From positions 5,972,170-6,036,169 of the forward strand of contig NC_021985.1 of NCBI RefSeq assembly GCF_000444875.1: 64,000 nucleotides of DNA. Direction: 5' to 3'. Made by a program: the position numbers and the translations under genes. How positions within the stretch are numbered: position 1 is the first letter of the stretch; each line of letters starts with the position of its first letter. Shown here piece by piece: positions 44,232 to 54,594 of the stretch. Origin of the DNA: Streptomyces collinus Tu 365 (GTDB lineage Bacteria > Actinomycetota > Actinomycetes > Streptomycetales > Streptomycetaceae). The notes under the pieces are model-generated. The model was not told where the DNA came from, did no database searches, and worked only from the letters and a program-made list of their open reading frames with translations.

Positions 44232-46064
44232 GTGGCGCAGGCGCCGCAGACACTCGATGCTCTCGCGGTACGCACCTGGTGCGGTCTGGCGCTGCGGGCA
44301 CTGGGGCGGGCCCGCGAGGAGATCGACGCCATCAACGTCTACCCGGTGGCCGACGGCGACACCGGCACCAACCTGTACCTGACCCTGGAGTCCGCGGCCA
44401 CCGCCGTCGAGGCCGTCTTCGCCGGGTACGGGACGGGCTCGGCGGAGCCGTCCCTCGCGGACGCGGTGCGCGCCATGGCCCACGGGGCGCTCATCGGGGC
44501 CCGCGGCAACTCCGGCACGATCCTCGCGCAGCTCCTGCGCGGCATGGCGCAGGAGCTCGCCGGCGACTCCCCGCACGGGCAGGACGGCACCGGCGGCACC
44601 GGCAGTGCCGACAGCACCCCGGGCACCTCCGGTACGGACGGCGCGGGGCTGCGGCGGGCGCTGCGGCGGGCCGCCGACTCCGCGCGCGAGGCCGTGGCCC
44701 ATCCGGTCGAGGGCACCGTGCTGACGGTCGCCTCCGCCGCCGCCGAGGCCGCCGAGGCCGCCGCGGGCGACTGCCGGGCCGTCGCGCGGGCGGCCTACGA
44801 GGGCGCCCGGGCCGCCCTGGCGGCCACCCCCGGCCAGCTGACCGTGCTGCGCCGGGCGGGCGTCGTCGACGCGGGCGGCCGCGGACTCGTGGCCGTACTC
44901 GGAGCGCTCGTGGAGGCGTGCACCGGGGAGGCGGTCCGCGAGACCCTGCACGCCGCGCAGGCCGCCACCGACGCGCACGCGCGCGTGACGGGCGTCCCCG
45001 GCGGCGCCGGGGCCGGGCCCTGGGTCCGCGCGGAAGCCGCCGCCCACGCGGAAGCCGCCCCCCAGGAGGAACCGCACCCCGGCGCGGCCACCGGCACGGG
45101 CGGCTCCACTCCCGCGTCCTGCGCCGACGCCACCGGGACGGGCGGCCCCGCCTTCGAGGTGATCTACCTGCTGGAGGCGGACGACACGGCCGTGGCCCGG
45201 CTGCGCGCCCGGCTCGACGCCCTCGGCGACTCCCTCGTCGTGGTCGGCGGCGACGGACTGTGGAACGTCCACGTCCACGTCGACGACGCGGGCGCCGCCG
45301 TGGAGGCGGGCGTCGAGGCGGGCCGGCCGCACCGGATCCGCATCACCCACTTCGGCCTCGGCGACGTGCACACCGGCGGTGAGCAGCCGCCCCGCGAGCG
45401 CGCCCAGCGGGCCGTCGTCGCCGTCGTGCCCGGCGAGGGCCTGGCCGGGCTCTACACCGAGGCCGGCGCGACCGCCGTCCTCGCCCGCCCCGGCGAGCCG
45501 CCCGCCAGCGGGGAGCTCGTCCAGGCCGTACGGCGCGCCCACGCACGCGAGGTCGTGCTGCTGCCCAACGACGCCGAGCTGCGCCACACGGCGGCGGCCG
45601 CGGCCGAGCAGGCCCGCACCGAGGGCATCCGGGTGGCCCTGATCCCGACCCGCTCGGCGGTCCAGGGCATCGCCGCGCTCGCCGTCCACGAACCGGGACG
45701 CCGGTTCGACGAGGACGTCGTCCAGATGACCTCGGCGGCCGGCGCCACCCGGTACGCCGAGGTCGCCGTCGCCGAGCACCGCTCCTGGACCACGGCGGGC
45801 ATCTGCCAGGCCGGGGACGTGCTGGGCCTGATCGACGGGGACGTGGCGGTGATCGGCCCGGACGTCGCCGCCACCGCCGTCACCGTCCTGGACCGCATGC
45901 TCCAGGCCGGCGGCGAGCTGGTCACCCTCGTGGTCGGCGACGAGGCGCCCGAGAGCGTCGCCGACCGCCTGGAGGCACGCGTGCGCGAGTCCTACCTCGC
46001 GGTGGACACCGTGGTCTACCGGGGCGGCCGGCAGGGGGCGCTGCTCCTCATCGGCGTGGAGTGA
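44232..46064 (+). CDS. DAK2-domain (FakA/DhaL-like) kinase-family protein
   Basis: The GTG at 44232 (GGGAGG five bases before) is preferred over the ATG at 44136, whose extra 32 codons lack GC3 bias; the product is 610 residues. Residues 1-200 are a DhaL/DAK2 ATP-binding domain (INVYPVADGDTGTNLYLTL, GARGNSGTILAQLLRG, HPVEGTVLTV, AGVVDAGGRGLV). A variable Ala/Pro/Gly linker and the DAK1-like/DegV-binding C-terminal part (HVHVDDAGAAVEAG, LLPNDAELRHTAA) follow. Firmicute FakA phosphorylates fatty acids held by a DegV-type FakB partner. No fakB gene is nearby, so the substrate is uncertain. It is convergent with the TPR gene 7 bp away. Confidence 0.85.
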   Translation: MAQAPQTLDALAVRTWCGLALRALGRAREEIDAINVYPVADGDTGTNLYLTLESAATAVEAVFAGYGTGSAEPSLADAVRAMAHGALIGARGNSGTILAQLLRGMAQELAGDSPHGQDGTGGTGSADSTPGTSGTDGAGLRRALRRAADSAREAVAHPVEGTVLTVASAAAEAAEAAAGDCRAVARAAYEGARAALAATPGQLTVLRRAGVVDAGGRGLVAVLGALVEACTGEAVRETLHAAQAATDAHARVTGVPGGAGAGPWVRAEAAAHAEAAPQEEPHPGAATGTGGSTPASCADATGTGGPAFEVIYLLEADDTAVARLRARLDALGDSLVVVGGDGLWNVHVHVDDAGAAVEAGVEAGRPHRIRITHFGLGDVHTGGEQPPRERAQRAVVAVVPGEGLAGLYTEAGATAVLARPGEPPASGELVQAVRRAHAREVVLLPNDAELRHTAAAAAEQARTEGIRVALIPTRSAVQGIAALAVHEPGRRFDEDVVQMTSAAGATRYAEVAVAEHRSWTTAGICQAGDVLGLIDGDVAVIGPDVAATAVTVLDRMLQAGGELVTLVVGDEAPESVADRLEARVRESYLAVDTVVYRGGRQGALLLIGVE

Positions 46065-46071
46065 ACCGGGG

Positions 46072-49000
46072 TCACGCCCCGGGCCGCGCCGGCCCGAGGA
46101 ACCGCTCCGCCTCGGCCCGCCGCGCCCGGACGGTCCCGTCACCGGAGTCGGCGCCCTCGTAGGCCGCGAGCACACCCCGCGCGCGTGCCGCCGCGGCGGC
46201 GGTCCGGCCGAGGTCGGCCTCCAGCCCGGCGGCGGCGAGCTCCGCGCCCGTACGGCTGTGCAGCCCCGCCGCCCCGAGCGTGCCGAACAGCCCGGCCGCC
46301 CGGTCCAGCTGCACCAGCGCGGCCTCGAACGCCTCCCGCCCGGCTCCCTCGGCCGTTCCGGACCGCTCGGCGGTTTCGGCCTCCTGGGCCGTTTCAGCCG
46401 CCTCGGCCGCCTCTGCCCCCAACCGGGCCAAGAGGTCGCCGAACTGGCTGTGGGTGTTGCCGAGTTCCGCCACGAGCCGGTCCCGGTCCGCCGGGTCGGC
46501 GGCAGCCCGCAGCGCCTCCTCACAGGCGTGCACCGCGTCCGCCATCAGCTCCCGCGCGCCCCGCTCCCCGGCCTCGCCGCGCAGCGCCAGCCAGGCACGG
46601 GCGCGTATCGAGCGCACCAGGAAGACCGGGTTGTCCAGCCCCCGCCACAGCTCGCCCGCGCGCGCGTAGGCACGGTCCGCCTCCTCCAGCAGGCCCGCGT
46701 TGCTCAGGGACTCGGCGGCGAGGTGGGCGAGCGTCGCGTGGTCCTGCTGCTCCGGCCAGTGCCGGGCGATGTCGGCGGCCCGCAGCCGGCGCTCCGCCGC
46801 CTCCCGGTGCTCGCCCAGCTCGCCCAGGCAGTCCCCGAGCCACCAGAGCGTCTGGACGACGGCCCCGTCGCCGTGCGTCTCCTCGGACAGGTCGGGCAAC
46901 GCCGACTCCAGCACCTCGGCGGCCTCCGCGTACCGGTCCTGGCGCAGCAGCAGTCCGCCGAGCTGGTGCCGGGCCCAGGCGCCCAGCGTGGCGCTCTGAC
47001 CCGCCTCGTCGGCCCAGTGCGCGGCCTCCAGGGCGTGCTCCGCCGCCTCGCCGGCCTCGCCGCGGGCACCGATCAGCTCCGCGAGCTGGAGGTTCAGCTG
47101 GGCGCGGCCGGCCGGCTCCACATACGGCCCGCCGTGCTCCAGGGCGGATCGCAGCGCCTGCTCGGCCCCGGCCGGGTCCCCGAGCCGGTGCGCCAGCGAG
47201 GCCGCCCCCACCTCGTGCTCCACCGCGTACCACGGCAGCCCGGCGGCCACGTACTCGGCGGCGGCCCGCCGGAGCAGCCGTACCGCCTCGGACTCCCGCC
47301 CCGAGCGCCCGGCCAGCTCGGCGAGCATCGCCCGCGCCTCGGCCGACCGGGCGGCCGTCCGCACGTCGTCGCCGGTGCGCCCCTCGACCAGGGCCAGCAC
47401 CTCCCGCACGGCCCCCTCGGCCTCGGCGAGCGCCTCGCGCGCATCCGCCCCCGCCCCCGGGCGTCCGTGGCGCCCTCCGCCGGACCCGCGGCCTCCGGGA
47501 CCTCCTCGTGCACCCGGCGCATGAGGATCCGCGCCCGGCTCATCACCACCGACGCCGTCTGCCGCACCCCGGTGGCGTCCTCGGCGTACAGCGCGAGCAC
47601 CTCGTCGTACGGCCCGGCGACCGCCGCCAGCGCCGCGTCCACCTCACCCGTCAGCGCCCGTACGTAGGCCCCCCGCGCGCGTGCCGCCAGGGCCTCCCCG
47701 GGATCGCCGGCCTCCGCGTACAGCCGCGCGGCCCGCTCGAACAGGGCGAGGCCCTCGGGGCCACGGGCCATCGCCTCGTGGTCCATGACCTCCGCGCGGG
47801 CCCGCGGCTCCAGCTCGGTACCCTCGGCGGCCCGCGCGACCGCCGCCCACGCCTCCAGCGCGCCCGGCCGCAGGCTCTGCGCGAGCCGCCGTGCCTCGGC
47901 GATCAGCGCCGGCAGGTCCGGCCGCCCGGTCGGCTCCGTGCGCTCGGCGGTCCGCGCGGCCGCCGGAGCGGCCACGGGCGCCGGACGCGCCCTGCGGACC
48001 CCCAGCGGCAGCCGCTCCACCAAGGGCTCCTGGGCCATCCGGGCGCGGGCGCGGTCACCGATGTGCGAGGTGCCGTTGCGCCCGTCGAACCGCGCGGCCA
48101 GCTCCAGCGCCTCCACCCGCGCGTGGGCGCCCAGTTCCCGCGCGCTCCACGAACGCCCCGCCGGACCGGGGACCCCCTGCTCACCCAGACCCAGCGCCGA
48201 CAGCCGCTCCATCAGCAGCGCGACCACGGCCAGGAAGTCCAGCCGGCTGCGCGGGTGCCCGGTGTCCGTGAAGTACGCCGGCCGCTCGGCCAGCAGTTCC
48301 AGACCCCGCGCCTCGTTCCCGGTCAGCGCGCAGAACTCCACGTGGTCCGCGTAGGCGCCCCGCATGCTCTCCATCGGGCGGACCAGACGGAACCCGCGCA
48401 GGTGATGGGCACGGGCCTCGTCCACGCGGCCCAGCCGCAGCAACGGCACCAGCGACGAGGCGAGCACCGTGTGCGGCTCGTGGGCGCAGCTGTACTCGCC
48501 CTGGAGCACCGGCCCCCACAGCCGCAGCGCCTCCTCGTCCCGGCCCCGCTCCACCTGCCAGGCGCCCTGCCCGTGCAGCTCGCAGGCGTGGCAGTCGGCC
48601 ATCCGGTCCCGGTCCGCGGCCAGCCACGCGGCGTACGCGCGCTCCGCCCGCGGCAGGTCCCCGACGTGCGCGGCCACACTGAACTCCGCGCTGCGCACCG
48701 CCCGTTCCGAGTGCCCCGCGAGCCGGTAGCGGTGCTCCATCTCGCCGAGCCACTTCTCCACCGAGGCGAGCGGGATGTGCGGCTGGTCGAGCATGCCCGC
48801 CGACACCCACTTGAAGACCCAGTGCAGCGAGTGCGCCTCGTACTCGTCGAAGTCCTCCGGCCGCTCGTCCCACATGCGCAGCAGCCGCGCGAACGGGACG
48901 AACATCCGGTCTTTCTCGGAGCTGTAGTTGTAGACCTTCAGCTGGTGCCCCAGGGCCTCGATCACGGCGAGCGGGACGTTCAGCCGCTCGGCCTCGACCA

Positions 49001-49100
49001 GCAGCTGCTCCGCGCGCGCGTTGCGCGCCGGGCCCTCCGGCCGCTCGGAGTTCTCCGCCATCGCCCGGCGCAGCGCGTCGAAGTCGGTGATCTCGTCCAT
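46072..49100 (-). pseudogene. large tetratricopeptide-repeat protein, frameshifted
   Basis: The ATG at 49100 (GGGGAGAA site) starts MDEITDFDALRRAM. The first frame stays good to about 47460 (some 547 residues of helical repeats: HSLHWVFKWVSAGML, AERAYAAWLA, EEALRLWGPVL, LARARGAYV type) and then turns into Arg/Pro-rich nonsense. The minus-one frame picks up with DAREALAEAEGAVREVL and continues as clear TPRs (AEALRRAAAEYVAAGLPWYA, YAEAAEVLESALPDL) to a stop at 46072. The switch lies in a C/G run (47455-47465). One missing base, a -1 slip on GGG, or a sequencing error all explain it. The whole protein would have about 1009 residues. Its start overlaps the stop of the HSP90-family gene (TGATG), so the two are coupled. 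Confidence 0.75.
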
Positions 49101-50926
49101 CAGCGACCGTTCTCCCCGTGAGTGGCCCACTCCAGCAGGCCGATGAACGCCCGGTTGAGCAGCGCGGAGTCGGCCGGCCTGAGCGGCCGCTGCGCCATCA
49201 GCAGGGCCTGCCCGTACAGCGACTCGGTCGCGGTGCCGATCAGCTCCCGGTCCCGCAGCGAACTGATCCGGCGGATCAGCGGGTTGAGGTGGTTGAGCAC
49301 CAGACGCGCGCGGGGGGCGCTGCCGCGCAGCGACCCCAGGATGCCCGCCCACAGCTCGTCCGCCTGCTCCTCCGCCTCGGCCCGCGCCTGCTCGTGCCGG
49401 GCCGCCCGGTCGTCCAGGTGCAGCGCGGGCACGGACAGCGGATGGAAGGCGCGCAGCACCACGTCACAGCCCAGCGGGTCGAGCTTCGCGCGCGCGGCCG
49501 CCAGGAAACCGGCCAGCGCCAGCTCCTCGGCCGGGTCGACGGCGTCCAGGTGCGCCGTCACGGTGTCCGCGTCCAGCTCGGCGACCACCGTCCCCGGCCG
49601 CACCGACGGCAGCGCCTCGACCAGCTCGCTGTCGTACGTGTAGCCGCCGTTGACCACCCCGACGCCCTGCGCCGCGGCGATCGGCGCGACCTGCCGGTAC
49701 TCCTCGACCGTCCGCGTGAAGTGGACGACCGGGTGCCGCTGCGCGAACTCCTCCAGGGACAGCTGCCCGTCGGTCGTCTCGAACGGCAGCCACGGCAGCA
49801 TCGTGCGCAGCATGTCCGCGTCGTGCCGGGCCAGGGACTTCACCCCCAGGTGGTGCACGGCGAGGAACGCGGAAAGCCGTTCCGGATCGCCGGCCGCGAG
49901 CCCGGTCAGCCAGGACCGAATCCTTTCGCCCAGCGCCTCCCGCACGGCCGCCAGGGTCTCGTCCTCGTACAGCGACTCCCGCGAGGCCGTGGGCCGCAGA
50001 CTGTCGGTGTCCAGGACGCAGCGCACGAAGAACGCCCACTCGGGCAGCAGCTGCTCGGCCCGCTCGGTGAGCAGCATGCCCTTCAGGTGCACGCGGTGCG
50101 TGGCCCGCTGCGCCGGACTGACCGCCGACGGCAGCACATGGGCCACCCCGCGTATCCCGGCCAGCGGCAGGTCCAGGTCGATCGAGTCCAGCGGGGAGAA
50201 GCCGAACAGCTCGTGGCAGTGCCGGGCCAGCGCCACCCGGCGCGCGGCCGGGCTCGGGTACGGCCGGTCCCAGGGCGCGGGCAGGTCCGTGACCGCCTCC
50301 TCGCCCACCCGGACGTCGTAGGGCAGCAGCGACCCGAAGTCCCGGGCCAGGGCGAGGACACGCTCGGGCGACAGCCACTCGGCCGCGCCCGCCCGGGCCA
50401 CCAGGTGCACGGTGGTGCCGGGCTCCGGCCGCGCCTCGTCCGGCAGGGTCCGCACGGTGTACGAGCCGTCGTCGCTCGCCGTCCACTCCACGGGCGGCGC
50501 CCCGGGCGTACGGGCGCTGCGGCTGACCACGCGGATCCGCTCGGCGACCACGAAGCAGGCCAGCAGGCCGATGCCGAACTGGCCGAGGAAGTCGGACCTG
50601 GCCTCCTGGAGGCCGTCCGCCCGCTTGGAACTGCGGCCGATGGTCGCCAGCAGGCTGTGCACGTCCGACTCGGTGAGCCCGACGCCGCTGTCCTCCACGC
50701 GCAGCGACCCGTCCGCCGCGTGCAGCCGCACCCGGGCGGGCGCGGAGGGTTCCTCGGCCCGTCGCGCGGTGATGGCGTCCACCGCGTTCTGCAGCAGCTC
50801 GCGCAGATAGACCTTGGGGCTGGAGTAGAGGTGATGGGAGAGCAGGTCCACCAGACCGCGCAGGTCGACCTGGAACGTGTGGGGTGACTGGGATGCCTGG
50901 GATGACTGTGAGGTCTGGGAGTCCAT
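49100..50926 (-). CDS. HSP90-family (HtpG-like) ATPase
   Basis: A 608-residue protein, ATG at 50926. The GHKL ATP site is complete: Glu43/Asn47 in LRELLQNAVDA, Asp79 in VEDSGVGL, GRSSKR, GQFGIG (115-120). The middle domain has HVLPSAVSP, VHLKGMLLTE, FFVRCVLDTDSLRPTASRESLYED. The C-terminal third is shorter and diverges from HtpG, with no MEEVD-like tail. An N-terminal Ser/Gln run precedes the domain. Its stop overlaps the start of a large TPR gene, recalling Hsp90 and its TPR co-chaperones in eukaryotes, although no MEEVD is present. The client and role are unknown. A canonical htpG may exist elsewhere in the genome. Confidence 0.88.
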   Translation of the reverse strand: MDSQTSQSSQASQSPHTFQVDLRGLVDLLSHHLYSSPKVYLRELLQNAVDAITARRAEEPSAPARVRLHAADGSLRVEDSGVGLTESDVHSLLATIGRSSKRADGLQEARSDFLGQFGIGLLACFVVAERIRVVSRSARTPGAPPVEWTASDDGSYTVRTLPDEARPEPGTTVHLVARAGAAEWLSPERVLALARDFGSLLPYDVRVGEEAVTDLPAPWDRPYPSPAARRVALARHCHELFGFSPLDSIDLDLPLAGIRGVAHVLPSAVSPAQRATHRVHLKGMLLTERAEQLLPEWAFFVRCVLDTDSLRPTASRESLYEDETLAAVREALGERIRSWLTGLAAGDPERLSAFLAVHHLGVKSLARHDADMLRTMLPWLPFETTDGQLSLEEFAQRHPVVHFTRTVEEYRQVAPIAAAQGVGVVNGGYTYDSELVEALPSVRPGTVVAELDADTVTAHLDAVDPAEELALAGFLAAARAKLDPLGCDVVLRAFHPLSVPALHLDDRAARHEQARAEAEEQADELWAGILGSLRGSAPRARLVLNHLNPLIRRISSLRDRELIGTATESLYGQALLMAQRPLRPADSALLNRAFIGLLEWATHGENGR

Positions 50927-51130
50927 CGTCGCAGCGCCGGCGGGGGGAGCGTGCCTTCGGCGCGGGGTCGGGCGGTCCCGGGTGGGGCGGTGACCGCGGG
51001 GGGGATGGCCGGAGCGCGTCATCCTAGGGCTCCAACGTGCCACCTGACCAGCGGTTTCCCAGACGTTCACAGCATTCGGCGGCGAACGCGCAGGACGGCG
51101 TCTACGGCATTGTCACCGCCGTGGTGTGCA

Positions 51131-53362
51131 ATGGATCTCGTGCCCGCACTGGAAGAACCACTGAAACAGCCACTGAAGTCAGTGCTCGGCCCCGCCACCG
51201 CGAAGGTGATGGCCGAGCACCTCGGCCTGCACACCGTGGGCGACCTCCTGCACCACTACCCGCGGCGGTACGAGGAGCGCGGCCAGCTCACCCACCTCGC
51301 CGACCTCCCCATGGACGAGCACGTCACGGTGGTCGCCCAGGTCGCCGACGCCCGCCTGCACTCCTTCGCGTCCGCCAAGGCGCCCCGGGGCAAGGGCCAG
51401 CGCCTGGAGGTCACGATCACCGACGGCAGCGGCCGGCTCCAGCTGGTCTTCTTCGGCAACGGCGTGCACAAGCCGCACAAGGAGCTGCTGCCCGGGACCC
51501 GCGCGATGTTCGCCGGCAAGGTCTCCGTCTTCAACCGCCGCCTCCAACTCGCCCACCCGGCCTACGAACTGCTCAAGGGCGACAGCGAGGAGGCCGTCGA
51601 GACCTGGGCGGGCACCCTCATCCCGATCTACCCCGCCACCGCCAAGCTGGAGTCCTGGAAGATCGGCAAGGCCGTGCAGACGGTGCTGCCCAGCGCCCAG
51701 GAGGCCGTCGACCCGCTGCCCGCCTCCCTCCGTGAGGGCCGGGGCCTGGTCACCCTCCCCGAGGCCCTGCTCAAGATCCACCGTCCGCACACCAAGGCCG
51801 ACATCGCCGACGCCCGCTCCCGCCTGAAGTGGGACGAGGCGTTCGTCCTCCAAGTGGCCCTGGCCCGCCGCCGCCACGCCGACACCCAGCTCCCGGCCGT
51901 CCCCCGCACCGCCCGCCCGGACGGCATCCTCACGGCCTTCGACGACCGCCTCCCCTTCACCCTCACCGACGGCCAGAAGAAGGTCTCCGCGGAGATCTTC
52001 ACCGACCTCGCCACCGACCACCCGATGCACCGCCTGCTCCAGGGCGAGGTGGGAAGCGGAAAGACGTTGGTGGCCCTGCGCGCCATGCTCGCCGTGGTCG
52101 ACGCCGGGGGACAGGCGGCCATGCTCGCGCCCACCGAGGTGCTCGCCCAGCAGCACCACCGGTCGGTCACCGAGATGATGGGCGAGCTCGCCGAGGGCGG
52201 CATGCTGGGCGGCGCCGAGCACGGCACCAAGGTGGTGCTGCTCACCGGGTCCATGGGGGCCGCCGCCCGCCGCCAGGCACTGCTCGACCTCGTCACCGGG
52301 GAGGCCGGCATCGTGATCGGCACCCACGCGCTGATCGAGGACAAGGTGCAGTTCCACGACCTCGGCCTCGTCGTCGTGGACGAACAGCACCGCTTCGGCG
52401 TCGAGCAGCGCGATGCCCTGCGCGGCAAGGGCAAGCAGCCGCCGCACCTGCTGGTCATGACCGCCACCCCCATTCCCCGCACGGTCGCCATGACCGTCTT
52501 CGGCGACCTGGAGACCTCGGTCCTCGACCAGCTCCCGGCCGGCCGCTCCCCGATCGCCACCCACGTGGTCCCCGCCGCCGACAAGCCCCACTTCCTGGCC
52601 CGCGCCTGGGAGCGGGTGCGCGAGGAGGTGACGGGCGGCCACCAGGCGTACGTCGTCTGCCCCCGCATCGGCGACGACACCGACGAGACCGACGGGGCCG
52701 GCGACCCGAAGAAGGCGCGCAAGTCCCCCGAGGACGAAGCGGAGAAGCGCCCGCCGCTCGCCGTCCTCGACATCGCCGAACAGCTCGGCCGCGGCCCCCT
52801 CCAGGGCCTGCGGGTCGAGGTCCTGCACGGCAGGATGCACCCCGACGACAAGGACGCGGTGATGCGCCGTTTCGCCGCGGGCGAGACCGACGTCCTGGTC
52901 GCCACCACGGTCATCGAGGTCGGTGTCAACGTCCCCAACGCCACGGCCATGGTCATCATGGACGCCGACCGCTTCGGCGTCTCCCAGCTCCACCAGCTCC
53001 GCGGCCGGGTCGGCCGCGGAGCTGCCCCCGGACTCTGCCTCCTGGTCAGCGAGATGCCCGAGGCGAGCGCGGCCCGCCAGCGGCTGAACGCCGTCGCCTC
53101 CACCCTCGACGGCTTCGAGCTCTCCCGCATCGACCTCGAACAGCGCCGCGAGGGCGACGTCCTCGGCCAGGCGCAGTCCGGTGTCCGATCCAGCCTGAGG
53201 GTCCTCGCGGTCATCGAGGACGAGGAGGTCATCGCGGAGGCCCGGGAGGAGGCGGCGGCGCTGGTGGCGGCCGATCCGGAGCTGGAGCGGCTGCCGGGCC
53301 TGCGGACGGCCCTGGACGCCCTGCTGGACGAGGAGCGGGAGCAGTACCTGGAGAAGGGCTGA
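51131..53362 (+). CDS. recG: ATP-dependent DNA helicase RecG
   Basis: A 743-residue branch-migration helicase. An N-terminal wedge/OB domain (residues 1-250) leads to the helicase core: LTDGQKKV, Walker A GEVGSGKT, LAPTEVLAQQH, DEQHRFG, MTATPIPRT, VATTVIEVGVNVPNA, QLHQLRGRVGRG. It rescues stalled forks and resolves Holliday-type junctions. The ATG at 51131 has no strong ribosome site. It is divergent from the HSP90 gene and opens the recG-rsmD-coaD run. Confidence 0.96.
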   Translation: MDLVPALEEPLKQPLKSVLGPATAKVMAEHLGLHTVGDLLHHYPRRYEERGQLTHLADLPMDEHVTVVAQVADARLHSFASAKAPRGKGQRLEVTITDGSGRLQLVFFGNGVHKPHKELLPGTRAMFAGKVSVFNRRLQLAHPAYELLKGDSEEAVETWAGTLIPIYPATAKLESWKIGKAVQTVLPSAQEAVDPLPASLREGRGLVTLPEALLKIHRPHTKADIADARSRLKWDEAFVLQVALARRRHADTQLPAVPRTARPDGILTAFDDRLPFTLTDGQKKVSAEIFTDLATDHPMHRLLQGEVGSGKTLVALRAMLAVVDAGGQAAMLAPTEVLAQQHHRSVTEMMGELAEGGMLGGAEHGTKVVLLTGSMGAAARRQALLDLVTGEAGIVIGTHALIEDKVQFHDLGLVVVDEQHRFGVEQRDALRGKGKQPPHLLVMTATPIPRTVAMTVFGDLETSVLDQLPAGRSPIATHVVPAADKPHFLARAWERVREEVTGGHQAYVVCPRIGDDTDETDGAGDPKKARKSPEDEAEKRPPLAVLDIAEQLGRGPLQGLRVEVLHGRMHPDDKDAVMRRFAAGETDVLVATTVIEVGVNVPNATAMVIMDADRFGVSQLHQLRGRVGRGAAPGLCLLVSEMPEASAARQRLNAVASTLDGFELSRIDLEQRREGDVLGQAQSGVRSSLRVLAVIEDEEVIAEAREEAAALVAADPELERLPGLRTALDALLDEEREQYLEKG

Positions 53363-53443
53363 GCCGCCGCGGCCCCGCAGGGGCGCGGGGCCCGGACGAC
53401 CGGCCACAATGAACGAAAAACCGCCCACGAAGAAGGACCCCAC

Positions 53444-54031
53444 ATGACCCGCGTGATCGCCGGCCGGGCCGGCGGACGGCGCCTGTCCGTACCCCCGGGC
53501 ACCGGAACCCGCCCCACCTCCGACCGCGCACGCGAGGGCCTCTTCTCCACCTGGCAGTCCCTCCTCGGCGGCCCCCTGGACGGCGAACGCGTCCTGGACC
53601 TCTACGCCGGCTCCGGAGCCGTGGGCCTCGAAGCCCTCTCCCGGGGCGCGAGCCACACCCTGCTGGTGGAGGCCGACGCCCGCGCGGCGAGGACCGTCCG
53701 GGAGAACGTGCGGAACCTGGGCCTGCCCGGCGCCGAGGTACGGGCGGGCAAAGCGGAACAAGTCGTCCGTACCGCACCGCCCGCCGAGCCCTACGACCTC
53801 GTCTTCCTCGACCCCCCGTACGCGGTCACGGATCACGATCTTCGCGAGATCCTGCTCACACTCCACTCGGAGGGCTGGCTCGCTGAGCAAGCGCTCGTCA
53901 CCGTGGAGCGCAGCACCAGAGGCGGTGAATTCCGCTGGCCCGACGGCTTCGAGCCGATCCGGGCCCGCCGTTACGGCGAGGGAACGTTTTGGTACGGTCG
54001 CGCCGCCTCTACGTGCGAAGACGCACGATGA
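53444..54031 (+). CDS. rsmD: 16S rRNA (guanine(966)-N(2))-methyltransferase
   Basis: A 195-residue Rossmann methyltransferase: MTRVIAGRAGGRRLSVPPG, VLDLYAGSGAVGLEALSRGAS (SAM site), and the catalytic FLDPPYAV in place of NPPY/DPPY. It methylates G966 of 16S rRNA. RBS AGAAGGA upstream. The last bases overlap an ATG in the coaD leader. Confidence 0.94.
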   Translation: MTRVIAGRAGGRRLSVPPGTGTRPTSDRAREGLFSTWQSLLGGPLDGERVLDLYAGSGAVGLEALSRGASHTLLVEADARAARTVRENVRNLGLPGAEVRAGKAEQVVRTAPPAEPYDLVFLDPPYAVTDHDLREILLTLHSEGWLAEQALVTVERSTRGGEFRWPDGFEPIRARRYGEGTFWYGRAASTCEDAR

Positions 54032-54057
54032 CCGGACCGGAGAGCGAGGGATCACAA

Positions 54058-54537
54058 GTGCGCCGCGCCGTCTGTCCCGGGTCGTTCGACCCGATCACCA
54101 ACGGACACCTCGACATCATCGCCCGTGCCTCCCGTCTGTACGACGAGGTGTACGTAGCGGTGATGATCAACCAGTCCAAGAAGGGCCTGTTCGAGATCGA
54201 GGAGCGGATCGAGCTGATCCGCGAGGTCACCGCCGAGTACGGCAACGTCCGCGTCGAGTCCTTCCACGGCCTGCTCGTCGACTTCTGCAAGCAGCGCGAC
54301 ATCCCCGCCATCGTCAAGGGCCTGCGCGCCGTCAGCGACTTCGACTACGAACTGCAGATGGCCCAGATGAACAACGGCCTCACCGGCGTCGAGACGCTGT
54401 TCGTGCCGACCAACCCGACGTACAGCTTCCTGTCCTCCTCGCTCGTCAAGGAGGTCGCGGCCTGGGGCGGCGACGTCTCCCACCTCGTGCCCGCGCCCGT
54501 CCTCCAGGCCCTCAACGGGCGTCTGCGCAAGGACTGA
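54058..54537 (+). CDS. coaD: phosphopantetheine adenylyltransferase
   Basis: A 159-residue enzyme of CoA synthesis. The GTG at 54058 follows GAGGG at seven bases and yields VRRAVCPGSFDPITNGHLDII, the usual N-terminus; an ATG at 54028 overlapping the rsmD stop would add ten residues. GSFDPITNGH is the HxGH nucleotide motif and VPTNPTYSFLSSSLVKEVA the C-terminal SxxxR/K motif. Confidence 0.95.
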   Translation: MRRAVCPGSFDPITNGHLDIIARASRLYDEVYVAVMINQSKKGLFEIEERIELIREVTAEYGNVRVESFHGLLVDFCKQRDIPAIVKGLRAVSDFDYELQMAQMNNGLTGVETLFVPTNPTYSFLSSSLVKEVAAWGGDVSHLVPAPVLQALNGRLRKD

Positions 54538-54594
54538 ACGGGCTACAGTCGTCCCGTCCGTCTCCAACACAGCTGTAGAGAGTGGCGAGCACAG

